From the NCBI RefSeq assembly GCF_018320785.1, contig NC_054882.1, forward strand, positions 26,726,719-26,790,718: a stretch of 64,000 nt of DNA, given 5' to 3'. Below the pieces are notes generated by a model. That model did no database searches. It saw nothing but the letters and a program-made list of their open reading frames with translations, and was not told the origin of the DNA. Below are positions 48,261 to 59,716 of the stretch, one piece after another (positions within the stretch are counted from its first letter, which is position 1; each line of letters starts with the position of its first letter). A program made the translations under genes and the position numbers. This DNA is from Cheilinus undulatus. Taxonomy: Eukaryota > Chordata > Actinopteri > Labriformes > Labridae.

Positions 48261-48564
48261 ACTAAGATTGTGGCAACATCATCCTGATTCTTTCTATAAA
48301 ATTACTCTAATTTATTAATTGTTTATTTGTGTATCTTAGATGACAGAAATTCAAAGAGAGTCAGTAGCTATTCTTCAATTGGACTTCAGGCAGGCTGGGT
48401 GTGAAACAGAGAGGACGGGAGGAACTAATCCTTCAAAAAAAAAGCAGAGGGTGTGCTCAGCTTTTGACACCAAGGCAAATGATGATGACTTAGCACCATT
48501 TAGTTTACAAAATAAAGATTGTCTTCCAGGATTTTCTTATTTTTGCCACATTCATTTTACCCTC

Positions 48565-49452
48565 TACCTTCAGAAGCCTTCCAGGGCCCACAGCATGATG
48601 CTGCCACCATCGTGCTTCACAGTGGGGACAGTGTGTTTGTGGTGGTGTGCAGTGTTTAGTGCCTGCCAAACATAGTGTCTTCTCTGATGGCCAAAAAGCA
48701 ACATTTTGGTCTCGTCAGACCAAAGTTCTTTCTTGCCTTTTGGCAAACCGAAGTCAGGGTTTAATGTGAGTTTTCTTCAACAGTGGTTTTCTCTTTGCCA
48801 TAAAGCTTTGACTGATGAAGAACCTGGGCAACAGTTTTTGCATGCAGAGTCTCTCCCATCTCAGCTGCTGAAGCTTGTAACTCCTTCAGAGTAGTCAAGG
48901 GTGTCTTGGTGGCCTCTCTCACTAGTCTCCATCTTGCGTGGTCACTCAGTTTGTGATGGTCTGATCTAGGCAGATTTACACACATGCCATATTCCTTCTA
49001 TTTATCGACAATGGATTTAACTGAACTCTGAGGAATGTTAAGTGCCTTCAATGTTTTTTATCCATCCCCTGACATATAGTTTTTCTTTATACTTTTGTCT
49101 TCATGGTGTAATGGTTGCCAGAAACACTTACTGACCAATGACTGTACCTTCCAGACACAGGTGTCTTTATACTGCAATCACTTGAGACACATTCACTGCA
49201 CTCAGGTCAATAATTGTGAGACTACTGTTTAATTAGGTCAGTCACAGGGGGTAAATATTTCTGCAGTCACTTATTTTACATTACATATTTTTCATTAACT
49301 GACATTACTTTGTAGAAATCTGTTTTCACTTTAACATTAAAGAGGTTTTTTTTTGGCAACAAAGCCAAAATATATTGAGCTTAATTAATTTATAATACCA
49401 ATAAAAGGGTAAAACATCCAAGGGGGTGAATAACTTTTTATAGGCACTGTAT
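48565..49452 (-). mobile_element. Tc1-like transposon remnant downstream of VASH1
   Basis: Minus-strand transposase remains: [20 protein letters not shown] with GETLHAKTVAQVLHQSKLYG (48761-48985), then decayed text around the TGGTCTGACGAGACC-like block and the CATGATGCTG block at about 48.59 kb. The right end is ATCCAAGGGGGTGAATAACT with TATAGGCACTGT at 49440-49452. The left end is truncated. Confidence 0.75.
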
Positions 49453-49879
49453 TCCAATAGTCTTGTCTCAGAATATCTGAGTTATCTATCAGGCATTACA
49501 GCATTTTAAGTTTTAAAAGCCTTTTTCCCTGAAATCAATTGCCACTTTTAGCTTTTCATACTGCTTCAGTGTCGGAAGCGTTTGCTGCAGTGATATACTG
49601 TACTCTGAGTAGCAGCTACAAGCACCTGTGTTTTCCTGATCATGGATCCTACAACTAAATGGATAGACAGGTTGACGGATGCCCAGCTAATCTACTAATA
49701 AGGCTTAATGGCTGCTGCATTCAATGAAAACCAGTCTGCAAGGAACCACTTTCATGTGTTGGTCAATAATACATTTCTAAAAGGGCTGCATGTGAGCACT
49801 GGCATGTTGCTGTATACACAGACCTGAACGGGCTCCTTCAAACTTTGTTTTAGCCATAGCAGAGGGGAATAAGACAGCT

Positions 49880-50290
49880 TTTCAAACATCCTAGTTTGAT
49901 TTTGATGCTTTCTCCAGGTTGTCCTTAGCATACTTAAGTCTGAGTTGATGGTGTCTCTTCTGCAGAAATTGAATTTTTCTTGGTCTGCAACCTCACAATT
50001 CCCACCTTGGCTAAGTCATTCACTAGTGTCTTGGCAGTAGTTCTGGGGTCTTTAGACACACCTTGCACTAGTTTTCTTTCCAGGGTCTTTGAAATCTTTT
50101 TCTGTCTACCTCTGCCAGGCTTGTTCTGGACTGTGTGGCTCTGTTTGAATTTCTTGATGATACTTCTCACTCCAGTTCTTGACACTTGAAAATGCTGTGA
50201 TAACTTTGTATATCCTACTCTTTGCTTTGTTTAATGTCACTTGGGCAATACTTTAAAAAGTGACATGTATAGGGAGGCTAATAAATTCTT
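49880..50290 (-). mobile_element. Tc1-like transposase N-terminal fragment
   Basis: The minus-strand frame 49934-50185 reads SRTGVRSIIKKFKQSHTVQN and later SKDPRTTAKTLVNDLAKVGI, the helix-turn-helix and linker of a fish Tc1 transposase. A terminal-repeat-like block follows to about 50290. The catalytic half is absent. Confidence 0.7.
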
Positions 50291-50884
50291 CCTCATTTGC
50301 ATGTTATTAAAAAGGGGATCTTATTCCCTCCTCCTGATGCCAACACCTTACCCTACTGTGGTTGTAAGATATAAAAACAAGACTCATGACCTATTTAATG
50401 GGGAAACCCTACTGACCTACTTCATCTAGATCTGTAAAACTACCACAGGCAAGCGATTCCTTGATATATTAAATGTTTCGACCTCTCCTGCATCATTTTA
50501 ACAGTTATACTTATATGGCTCGGAAAAAGGAGAGAATAGACGCCCAACTGCTGGGCATCATCGCCACATATTTTCTATGGCCCACACATAAACACAAAGC
50601 TCTCTTACCAAGCTCTATCATGCATGAACACTCAACTATCTAAATGAATTATTCATTCATGCATCACGTACGCACACACATATACAAGCAGACATCTTCA
50701 CCCTGACAAAGTGAGTGCTGCAGTGTAGTGGGAAGGGAGGGGGGGAGCTAACATTCAGGTCACAGTCTCACCCGGCAGGACACAGCCAGACAGCTTGTAT
50801 ATTTAACTGTGATGCATTATAAATGCAAAAAAGAGCTCAATATTGGCATGGTGAGCGGTTAAAAAAGGAGCCAAAAAGTACTGT

Positions 50885-51515
50885 AAAATATTTATTCAGT
50901 ATTCTTACAGTCTGAAAACAAAGAACCGACTCATAATGAGCGAATTATACTTTTTAAACACTAGAAAATATGCCACTATACAGAAGCAACAGTCCTCACT
51001 CTCCCTCCTCATATGTCTTGTCTCTCTTCAGCTGTCCTATGAAACAAAGGCAACAAAGCCCACAATATAATCTTAAACAATAAATTAAAAGCGTAGTCAA
51101 ACAATCATTATAAACTTGTGTTGACCTCCAACACAAGGAGTCAGGAGTAATCCACGATGGTACTCGTACTCAAAAAAAGAAGAAAAAATTGAACAGGGAT
51201 TGTGGCTCAATGTGTAGAGTCGGGCGTCTCTAATATATAACAACATTGTGGGTTCGATCCCAAGCTACTACAGTCAGCCAGACGCTTAGACACATCTGCT
51301 CCCACTGCTGCATCAGTGGTATGAAGGTGTATGGGTGCGTGTGAATGGGATTACTGATGGCCACGCTGCATAGCAACTTTCACCATCAGTGTGTGGTGAA
51401 TGGGTAAGTGTGACCTGCGGTCTAAAAAGTGCTATACAAACTCAAGTCGATCAACCATCTGAACAAAAATAAGCACATCATCAGTTATCTCTTTAGATTT
51501 ACCCAGACATTTCCT
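50885..51515 (-). other. ANGEL1: ANGEL1 3' UTR (approximate)
   Basis: Downstream of the ANGEL1 stop on the minus strand. A minus-strand AATAAA lies at about 50889-50894, suggesting an end near 50.88 kb. A SINE in the opposite orientation occupies 51.19-51.45 kb. Confidence 0.45.
51193..51452 (+). mobile_element. tRNA-derived SINE in the ANGEL1 3' UTR
   Basis: A near-complete fish SINE: A-box-like TGGCTCAATGTGTAG, B box GGTTCGATCCC at about 51252-51262, then a body with GGTGTATGGGTGCGTGTGAA and GTGGTGAATGGGTAAGTGTG, ending AAAAGTGCTATACAAACTCA. It is antisense to ANGEL1. Confidence 0.75.
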
Positions 51516-54500
51516 TCATGCAGCATTCAGCTCCAGCTGGAATTTGGCAAGTAGACTGAGATGGTCAGAGGGGAATATGTGATTAGGAAGACCTCTCATT
51601 GACCACAAAACATCCTCTGATAGCAGAGAGAGAGATCCAATGAGCTTCAGACCCTCATTCGCATAGTCATCACCAGCTGAGGGAGGAAAAAAAGCAAATA
51701 AGTTATCTATTAAGAGCTGAAACACTGCCCTTAGTGTCTTGTCTTCGTACCTCTGTGATCAGCAGTTAGCACACGTCTCGGGGTGTAGAAGATGTAGTCA
51801 ACTGTTGCTCCTCCTTCAGAGTGCAGGGTGGTGACTTCGGGGTTGCCTGAACCAGGAAGAGAGTGCTTGTAGACAGAGTCCAGGTCTACCTGAAGACTAA
51901 TAGTGTGCCGGAAGCTGTGAGACAAAATTTGGGAAAAATAAACATTACTCAGGGATATGAATTGATATTTTATCAGATTCCATTTGGCAATAATCCTGCA
52001 GTCCAGGGGTTTCATTCATCAACAGTGCAAGTAGGATGAAGTGGACCATATCCTACTCATCAAGCAGGATGAGGTTGATCAAAAAAACCTCTCATATGGA
52101 GTGAACCAAATTAATTTATTTCTTTCACTTATTGGGGAGGATGATTTTAAATTGTAGATGTTATGTTAGGCTGGAGGGAAAACACCGTCAGCAATCTAGG
52201 AGAAAAGGTTTGATATCAAGCAAAAAGAAAGAGTAGAAAATCATAATATGTTGCACAAGCAGGAAGTACAGTCCCTGTAAAAAGGAATCTTTAGGCACCT
52301 CACAATTTGATTTGATTATGATTCACAGGGCTACGTTTCGATTCTAAATCGATTACTGATGCAGTTTGGTTCCCTTTTTATTCTTTTAATATTTCTGTTC
52401 TCACTGTGTCCAACATAATAAAAACATGACATTTGTATTTACAAAAAAATAGTGGGGATGCTAGATATTGGATTTTTGCTATTATCCAATATGCCGATAT
52501 TTACAGATTCATTTTAGCCTTTATCGATACCGGTATTTAGATATGCTTTTTGGACTAGAAATTTCAGTCCTTTTCGACACACTTAAAGATTAGAGGATGA
52601 CCACGGAAACAAACTTAGGTCTTAAAAAACACTTTAAAGAACGAGGATAAATAAAGAAAAAGACTTTAACTGACATAGGTATGTTGGTCCAGCCTAAAAC
52701 GCCACAAATTTATTAGTATATATGGACAAAATTTAGTTGATATATGCTGAAATACACAGACAAGATATTGGATGTAAACATCAGCAGAAATTATGATATC
52801 TTCCGATACTGATACCTGACTGATAATATTGTGTATTCCCAAAAAACAGATAAATTAAATGTTCACTATCCTCTAACGGGAGATGTGTGTAAACTGGAAA
52901 GTTACAATTGCATTGAACCAAAGGTAGCAGCAACCTTTTCATGTAACATATCTGAAATTACAAACATAAACAACTGGTAATCTAAACCAGTGTGCTGCGT
53001 TTCAGAGTTCCGCCTTTTCATTACTGCTATTTCACCGTATTAAATATTCGAATAATCACTAATTGGACATTTATAAATCCACAATCTAAATAACGATGCA
53101 TCGAAGAATCTATTTTTCTCCCACTTCTACTAAATACTGACTTGAAGGGGATGAATACCACACAATTTTTACTATTGGACACTGAATTTTTTAGCATATT
53201 TAGCTACACAGCTCTCTGTGTGATTAGAAATAACTATCCAAACAGTGTGGTTTACCAGTTCTTCGAATAAAACAAGCACTACTTTTCAAATGCCCATCAC
53301 AGCTGCCTTTCAATGAAGAGATCCCAGAACATAAATTAGAGTGACTAATGCATGCTTTAACACCCGTAATGCTTTTTATTTGTAGTCTCACTATTCTACC
53401 ATTGATTAATTGTGTGTAAGGATAGTCAGAACTGTCTTTAAATTTACAAATTCCTAAGTAAATGTGCATACTGATAAATACCACATTTAATGAGTGATGA
53501 ATACAACAGATATATCTGTTGTAAATATTGGCTGAAATTTTCCCATCTGCCAATACCAAAAATGAACTTTTTAAGCTAATGTCTGCCAATACTGACATCA
53601 TGCAGAGAATGTTGTACATCCTTAATGCAAAACAATTAAATGACGGCCAATAGGGCAGATATGGTATTGACTGTTATGGCTACTCCGTTTCTTGTTGCTG
53701 TGACACTAGAGCCCCATTGTCTTTAATAGTAATTTCTCTGAATCTTAAGCCAATTTGACACAAAAAGAACAGGTGCTGACCTTTTTTCAGGCAAATCTCT
53801 CACTGAAGCATCTGTATAAACAGACAGAAAACCCACTGTTAGAGACAAAGAACACTATTTAAATCAAACAGTAACTGTTTTTAGACTGTACCTGGTGTGT
53901 TGTCAGTCACACCTGGGATCAGCTCTAAGTCAACAGGACGGACGCATGCAGCTGGACAATAGCGCAGCTGCAGCAGGAAGTCATGGCTGAACTGACCTTT
54001 TCCTACACAAGATCAAAATAAAGAAGTAAGTGGAGAGAGAGAGGGACTGAAACAGAAACAACTCTGCTTAGATCAAGATATCAAAAATAACAGCAGGTAC
54101 GAAGGGTGCTATGGCTTCAAACGCTGACCTGGTTTCTGATTCTGGTCCTTAAATATCTCCTTGACAGTCGAGTACTGGCAGCTGTCTGTGATTCCTAGAC
54201 TGCTGGGCCACAGAGGAGCAAGCAGTCTGTGACAGTGGACTTTGTAAGAGAGGTCCTCCTGCCCTGAAATCTATTGGAAATGGTTGAAAATATACAGCAG
54301 CGGGGGTTAATCCTGCAAGCATTGTATCAGACAACATAAATTAAAAAAAAAAATAACTTGGGTATTTCAAACAGATAACAGAGTCAATTCTAAGAAGTTT
54401 GCTTTTGCAGGCATTGATTATAATCTTTCTGGTGTATTTTAGTCTCACCATCCATGCTGGTAAACCTTGGAAGTAGAGCTCCCCTGTGGTGATCAGCTGA

Positions 54501-57500
54501 TACAGAGGCGTGTGGGGGAGGGAGTTAAAATCTCCACACAGTATAATGTTACAGTGTTCACCCATGGCCTTACAGGATCTAACCACACTGTCAATGTCTG
54601 CCATCAGTATGGCCAGCTGAGCTAGCTTCACATCACCCCTTCTTGGGTTGAAGAGAAGGTGGGTGTTCGCAACGCAGAGCGGCGGACCCTTCGCCTTCAC
54701 AACAGAATCCCTGGTGACCACTGGCTGAAGCAATAAAACGATGCCCACGTTGTGCCGGTCCAGCAGCTCTGTGTCGGGCCTGTAGAACTCCAGCAGGGTG
54801 ACGGATCGCTCTGAGAAGAGATTGCTGCGATAGCAAGTGGCACAGCCGTCTGTTTTGTCTCCTGTACGCCGCTTGTACACACATGTGTAGCCTGGAGTAT
54901 AACAAACACAACAGAGTCAAATCTGTGTTCCATTGCCTAAAAATAACTGCTTCTCTATATCATTTCTGAGGACCTACCCATCTGAGACAGGACTGGAAAG
55001 AGGTGTTCATTGTAGTGGTTCTCTTGAACCTCTTGGAGACACAAAATCTACAAACAGGAAGAAACACAAGTAAATAAGAGACTAGAAAAATCAATCTGAA
55101 GGTCTGAACTGCGTTCATATATTGGTACTGATACTGGCACTGGCCAAAGTGGATTTGTATAATCAGCATTTCAGAAAATCCAGTATTGTGCATCCCTACT
55201 TACAGTGCATTCATAAAGTATTCATACCTCATTCACTTTTTAAAATTTTGTTATGTTGCAGCCTGATGCTACAGTTGAATAAAATCATTTTTATTCTTAG
55301 TAATCGACACAGTACTCCCTCATGACAAAGTGAAAACAGAACTTTAGACATTCTTGATAATTTATGAAAAAATAAAAAACTGAAATATCACATTGACATA
55401 AGTATTCAGACTCTTTGCTGATCATTGCTGAGCTGTTTCTACATCTTGTTTGGAGTCGACCTGTGATAAATTAAATTAATTGGACATGATTTGGAAAGTC
55501 ACACACTTCTCTATAGAAGGCCTCACAGCTGACAATGCAGATCAGAGCAAAAGCCAAGCCATGAGGTCAAAGGAATTGCCTGCAGAGCTCAGAGACAGAA
55601 TTGTTGCAAAGCACAGATCTGGAGGAGGCTACAAGAATGTTCTGCTGCACTGAAGGTTCCCAATATCAAATGGAAGAAGTTTGGCACAGCCAGGACTCTT
55701 CCAAGAGCTGGTCGCCTGGCCAAACTGAGCAATCAGGGGAGAGGGGATTTAGTAAGAGAGGTGACCAGGGACCTGGTGGTCATTCTGACTAAGCTCTACA
55801 GATTCTGTGTGGAAATGGGACAAAGTTCCAGAAGGGCAACCGTTATTACTGCCCTCTTCTGATCTAGGCTTCATGGCAGACAGAAGCCTCTCGGAGTTTG
55901 CAAAAAACTCATCAACGTTATATTTCAGTCTTTTATCTGTCACATATTTGCAAGAATTCTGTTTTTAATCTATTTGTTTACAGGAATTTAGGGATGCATG
56001 ATACTGGATCCTTATTGATAATTGCAAACTCAATTTTGCTGATACTGATGTATACATTTTTTTTTATTGTGAAAAACACCAAGTGTTGAAGTTGACAGGC
56101 TGAATAATAATACTAATATTTAACTTTTTAAGCTTACATCTGCTGATACCAATATCATTCCAAGTATATTGTGCATCCCTAACTAACATGACATTGAAAA
56201 GGGATAAATACATTAGATTTTAGACAGGATTGTAGTTTAGATCCCAAACAACCCTAGTACATTGTGTTTTGAACGGTGGTTTTTGACTCACATCTGGAGC
56301 CCACTTCGCTATCTCCTCTAGAAGCAGGCTGCAGCGGTAGCTCCAGTCTAGCACCTCCAGAGGGCAGTGTGTGTACAGCTCCTGGTTGGCCTCCAGTAGA
56401 TCCTGAGCTAGGATATTGTAGGACATAACAGTGAAGTCCATTGTGGGGCTTGTGAATGGAGAAAACTTTGGGGTGGGTTCTGCTGCAGTGGTGCTCTCAG
56501 CCACCTCCTCCCACACTCTCCACATTACTGAATAGAAAACAAACATAAAGTTTGGACAAATTTTATTATAGTGGAAGACTTAAAAAGCCAAACATTGAAA
56601 CTTCCAGTTAAGGGAAAAATCTAATTCTCACCTTCAAACAGCCCTGTCGGCTCTAATGGAGGGTAATAGCTCACTGCAGGAAATTGCCACAGTGGACACC
56701 ACGCTTCTTCTGCAAGTCCAGGTCCTGCCGGAAAGTGCCATCCAGTTTGTGAATCATGCTGTTTGTTAATTTCAAGATGAGTTTGAGCATTAGTGAGCAC
56801 TTCATCTTCAGCAGGAAGAGAATATTCATCCCAGCACTCAGCTACTCCAGCTGGAGTCTTTGACTCTTTCATGATTGGTGTTTTTGTCTGTTCCTGTACC
56901 TGACAGGATGTTTCTCGAATGCTAGGCTCAGCTAGAACTACACAAGCCTCAGAGCTTGGTTGCTCTAATTTTTCCTGCACAGGAAAAGTATTTTCCTCCA
57001 TGTTTAGACAATCAAACTGTGCACAAAGTTCTTGTTTAAGGGTTATACCGTCCTTCACAATAACACTCCCCTCCTCTGTGTTTTTCTTGACATGACACCT
57101 TTCATCCTGATGTGTTATTTTTCTGCAACCATTCTCAAGAGCTTCCACTTTGTCTTGTAGCTGCCAATATCCACTCTCTCCTTCTTCATCTCTCTCTACA
57201 GGGTGCACATCACTCTTGTTGGGAGCATCCCCATTCTTTACATTTTCTTGTACAGCAAACAGATTTTTGTCTTTGTTAGAATTTGTTATACATTTCATTT
57301 CTGGGATTTGTTCCTTCATCCTTTCTTTCGTTTCTGCTTCCATCCCACTGCCTGAGCTGAGACACTGGTCCAATAGGGTTGTGTGAGACTGGGTAAGCTC
57401 TCGGGTTGTGACGGTACCACCATCCCACACTGCCTTGCCAACAACCACTGCAGGAGGGTGACCCTTTCTGGGGGCCTCTGTGACAAAAGACAAGCAACAG

Positions 57501-58362
57501 ATAGGATTGTCAAAATACCAGAAATCTGAACCTCCATATGACAGAAGCCATAAACAAGCCAAGCTGATACATGCTGATTACCCATTGGGTAGTTTTTAGT
57601 TTAAAATGCCTGCACTGATTACTAAAATCTCCTGATTGCAGTTCTAAATGGATTAGTTCCTGTCCTATGCACCTGTTTAATGAAATATACATTTTAAGTT
57701 TATTTAAACCTCTGAAAATCTATGGATAATAAAAACAACAGCCTGCATTGTTTCAAAACACCTGGTATTGAAAAACCACCAAAGCACCAACACGTTTCCC
57801 AGCATTGTTATGAAAAGACAATGATGCTTCCAAATAAGCTGAAAGCTGGCTTCCGTCAATTCTATAACTGTAATAATGATAATCACAGGTCACGTTCCAT
57901 CAATGTTGCAGCAAAGCAAAACTGCCCTACGACACCTGACGTCATTAGTGGGGTCTAAAAAGTGCAAGCTACCAAAAACATACAGGTGCTCCACACACGT
58001 TGTAACGAGCAGCGTTAGCAAAAGGGCAACGACAAATGAGCCGCAAACGTTCTTGTTTACAAAGAAATGAACACCAAATTACACCGGGAAATAACCAGAA
58101 ATGTGTCATGTCGACTTTGCTGACTTTGAAGTGAAATAAAACTTTATATTACCAGCTTAAAGCTGGCTTTAATAAAATGATAGCACTAACTGCGCTGTCA
58201 GCAGAGACTCAAACTAAACGTTAGCTACCGTTAGCTCTAAAACGTTACACAAGTGAAATGCATATATGTTCCTGACAACTTTTAAGAGTTGTTACCTGAG
58301 TTTCGACCAGTCAGGAACCTCGAAAATGGGTAGAGAATGTAAAATAACACACTACCGATCAT
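51516..58362 (-). CDS. ANGEL1: ANGEL1 (CCR4-like EEP-family protein), 10 exons
   Basis: Exons (minus order): 58296-58362, 56632-57477, 56292-56527, 54978-55047, 54449-54891, 54129-54270, 53892-54002, 53781-53811, 51751-51914, 51516-51676. They total 2271 nt, 756 residues (human 670). The short N-terminal hydrophobic start (MIGSVLFYILYPFSRFL) resembles human MIASCLCYLLLPATRLF. The long exon 2 is acidic, low-complexity and poorly conserved. The EEP nuclease fold starts near FTVMSYNILAQDLL, with ILCLQEVQE (metal-binding Glu about 389), YKRRTGDKTDGCA, ANTHLLFNPRRGDVKLAQ, CGDFNSLPHTP, VDYIFYTPR and the terminal SDH motif in FPSDHLSLLAKF. Human ANGEL1 is a perinuclear protein that binds eIF4E. An NRF1-like palindrome lies 19 bp upstream of the ATG. 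Confidence 0.94.
52290..53620. mobile_element. Composite of old DNA-transposon (hAT-like) remnants in ANGEL1 intron 8
   Basis: The text from 52.45 to 52.86 kb (GGATTTTTGCTATTATCCAA, GATATCTTCCGATACTGATA) and 53.51-53.62 kb (CTGCCAATACCAAAAATGAA) shares the CCGATA/GATACTGATA vocabulary of a dispersed non-autonomous element also seen at 55.1 and 56.0 kb. A separate piece at 52.30-52.37 kb (ATTTGATTTGATTATGATTC) resembles another short element. Boundaries are unclear. Confidence 0.35.
55115..55200. mobile_element. Short hAT-like MITE fragment
   Basis: The segment ending CAGTATTGTGCATCCCTACT carries the same TGCATCCCTA end and GGTACTGATACTGGCA body as the element at 55989-56181. Only the right part remains. 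Confidence 0.4.
55204..55845 (+). mobile_element. Tc1-like transposon, 5' half only, ANGEL1 intron 3
   Basis: Left end TACAGTGCATTCATAAAGTA with the TTTTGTTATGTTGCAGCC block, then a broken N-terminal transposase region (ELPAELRDRIVAKHRSGGGY-like text at about 55570-55630; later RLAKLSNQGR and LVREVTRDLVVILT) that stops abruptly near 55845. The catalytic half and right end are absent. Confidence 0.7.
55989..56181. mobile_element. Short MITE with TAGGGATGCA ends, ANGEL1 intron 3
   Basis: Left TAGGGATGCATGATACTGG and right (reverse complement) TAGGGATGCACAATATACTT are inverted ends of a 193-bp non-coding element. Such ends are typical of fish hAT-derived MITEs. An exact target duplication was not seen. 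Confidence 0.55.
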
Positions 58363-58380
58363 GCTGCCGTGCTGAAATCA

Positions 58381-58391
58381 GCGCATGCGCA
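58381..58391. promoter_or_regulatory. NRF1-like palindrome at the ANGEL1 promoter
   Basis: GCGCATGCGCA, an exact NRF1-type palindrome, lies 19 bp upstream of the ANGEL1 ATG in a CG-richer patch. It very likely falls at or near the transcription start. Confidence 0.6.
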
Positions 58392-58565
58392 GTTAAGGGA
58401 CTGGGTTGGGAAAGGTCAGGGCTCACCCCCTCCCCCAACCCACCGTAGAAAGACTTTGAATGTTTTTATTTTTTCGTTGATCTGTTTCTAAATTCATCTG
58501 AAAATAAAGTCACTATTTGATTAAATATAAAGCATGAAAATGTAGCCTACTATATTAACGTCCTG

Positions 58566-59437
58566 CAAGCCCTATTCCAAAAAAAGTTAAGGCGCCGTGC
58601 AAAATGTAAATAAAAACAATGCAAGATTTGCAAATCTCGCAATAGAACATAAACATATCAGATGTTCAAACTGGCACATTTTAACATTTCGTGAGAAATA
58701 TTGTTTGAATTTGATGGCAACAACACATCTTGAAAAAGTAGGGGGGACAATAAGCTGGAAAAGTTAGTTGTACTTATGAAAAACAGCTGAAGAAACATTG
58801 TGCAACTAAATAGGGGAATTGGCAACATGTAAGTAAATAACTGGGTTTAAAAGGAGAATTTTAGAGAGGCAGAGGTTCAGCAATCTGTGAAAAACTGCGT
58901 CTAAAATTGTGGAATAATTTCAGAAAAATGTTCCTCAACAGCCTTGAAAATTTCAGCAAGACAATGCTAAACCATGTACCGTATCCATCACAGCAGCATG
59001 GCTTTACAGAAGACGATTCTGGGTGCTGACCTTTCACCCAAAAAACATTTGAGTCATCATACAACAAAAAAAATCTGACAAAGACCCAGCACTGTTTAGC
59101 AGCTTGTATAGTACATCAGACAAGAATGGGACAATATTCCTCTCCAAAACTCCAGCAACTGGTCTCCTCACTTCCCAGCAGTTACAGACTGTTGTTAAAA
59201 GAGGTGATGCTACACAAAGGTAAATGTGGTCCTGCCCCAACTTTTTTGAGATGTTTTGCCACCATCAAATTAAAAAAGAGCTAATATTTTCATTAAATGG
59301 TAAAAATGTCTCAGTTTCAACATCTGATGTGTTGTTTGTGTTCCATTGTGAATGAAATATAGGATTATGAGATTTTCAAATCAGTGCATTCTTATTTATA
59401 CAGTGCACTAACTTTTTTGGAATTTGGGTTGTGCAAA
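58566..59437 (+). mobile_element. Tc1-like transposon with long inverted repeats, internally deleted
   Basis: Left ATTCCAAAAAAAGTTAAGGC and right (reverse complement) AATTCCAAAAAAGTTAGTGC begin inverted repeats of about 120 bp or more. Inside, the 3' part of the transposase is recognisable (FQQDNAK-like text at about 58953-58975; WDNIPLQNSSNWSPHFPAVT-like text at 59128-59190) but frameshifted. It is the same family as 12.43-13.72 kb and fills much of the ANGEL1-LRRC74A gap. Confidence 0.7.
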
Positions 59438-59716
59438 TGCTAGTCCCCTTCCACTGTTGGGCCTATTATTATGCCTTTTGGTTTTTCTTGCCTCTGCCCC
59501 CAAAAACATGCTGTAACTTTACTGGGGTGTAAATTATTAATGTAACTACACATGACACTTACCTGTAGGGTAGAATTACCTGCGTGGCAGCACAGCTCTA
59601 TTTCATTACACCACAGGGTTAGCTAAACAGAACCTGGTAAGAAACACATAAGCTGAAGACTGCAATCCTTGTCTGGCTTTGAAATGATTTCTAAGAGGAG
59701 ATAAAATCTGATTGCA

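Noticed and set aside
48340-48675. Plus-strand 111-codon frame downstream of VASH1
   Set aside because: Its right half is antisense to a Tc1 transposase remnant and its left half resembles nothing, so it is not a gene.
57150-57386. Plus-strand 78-codon Ser-rich frame
   Set aside because: Antisense shadow of the acidic ANGEL1 exon 2, with no splice or homology support.
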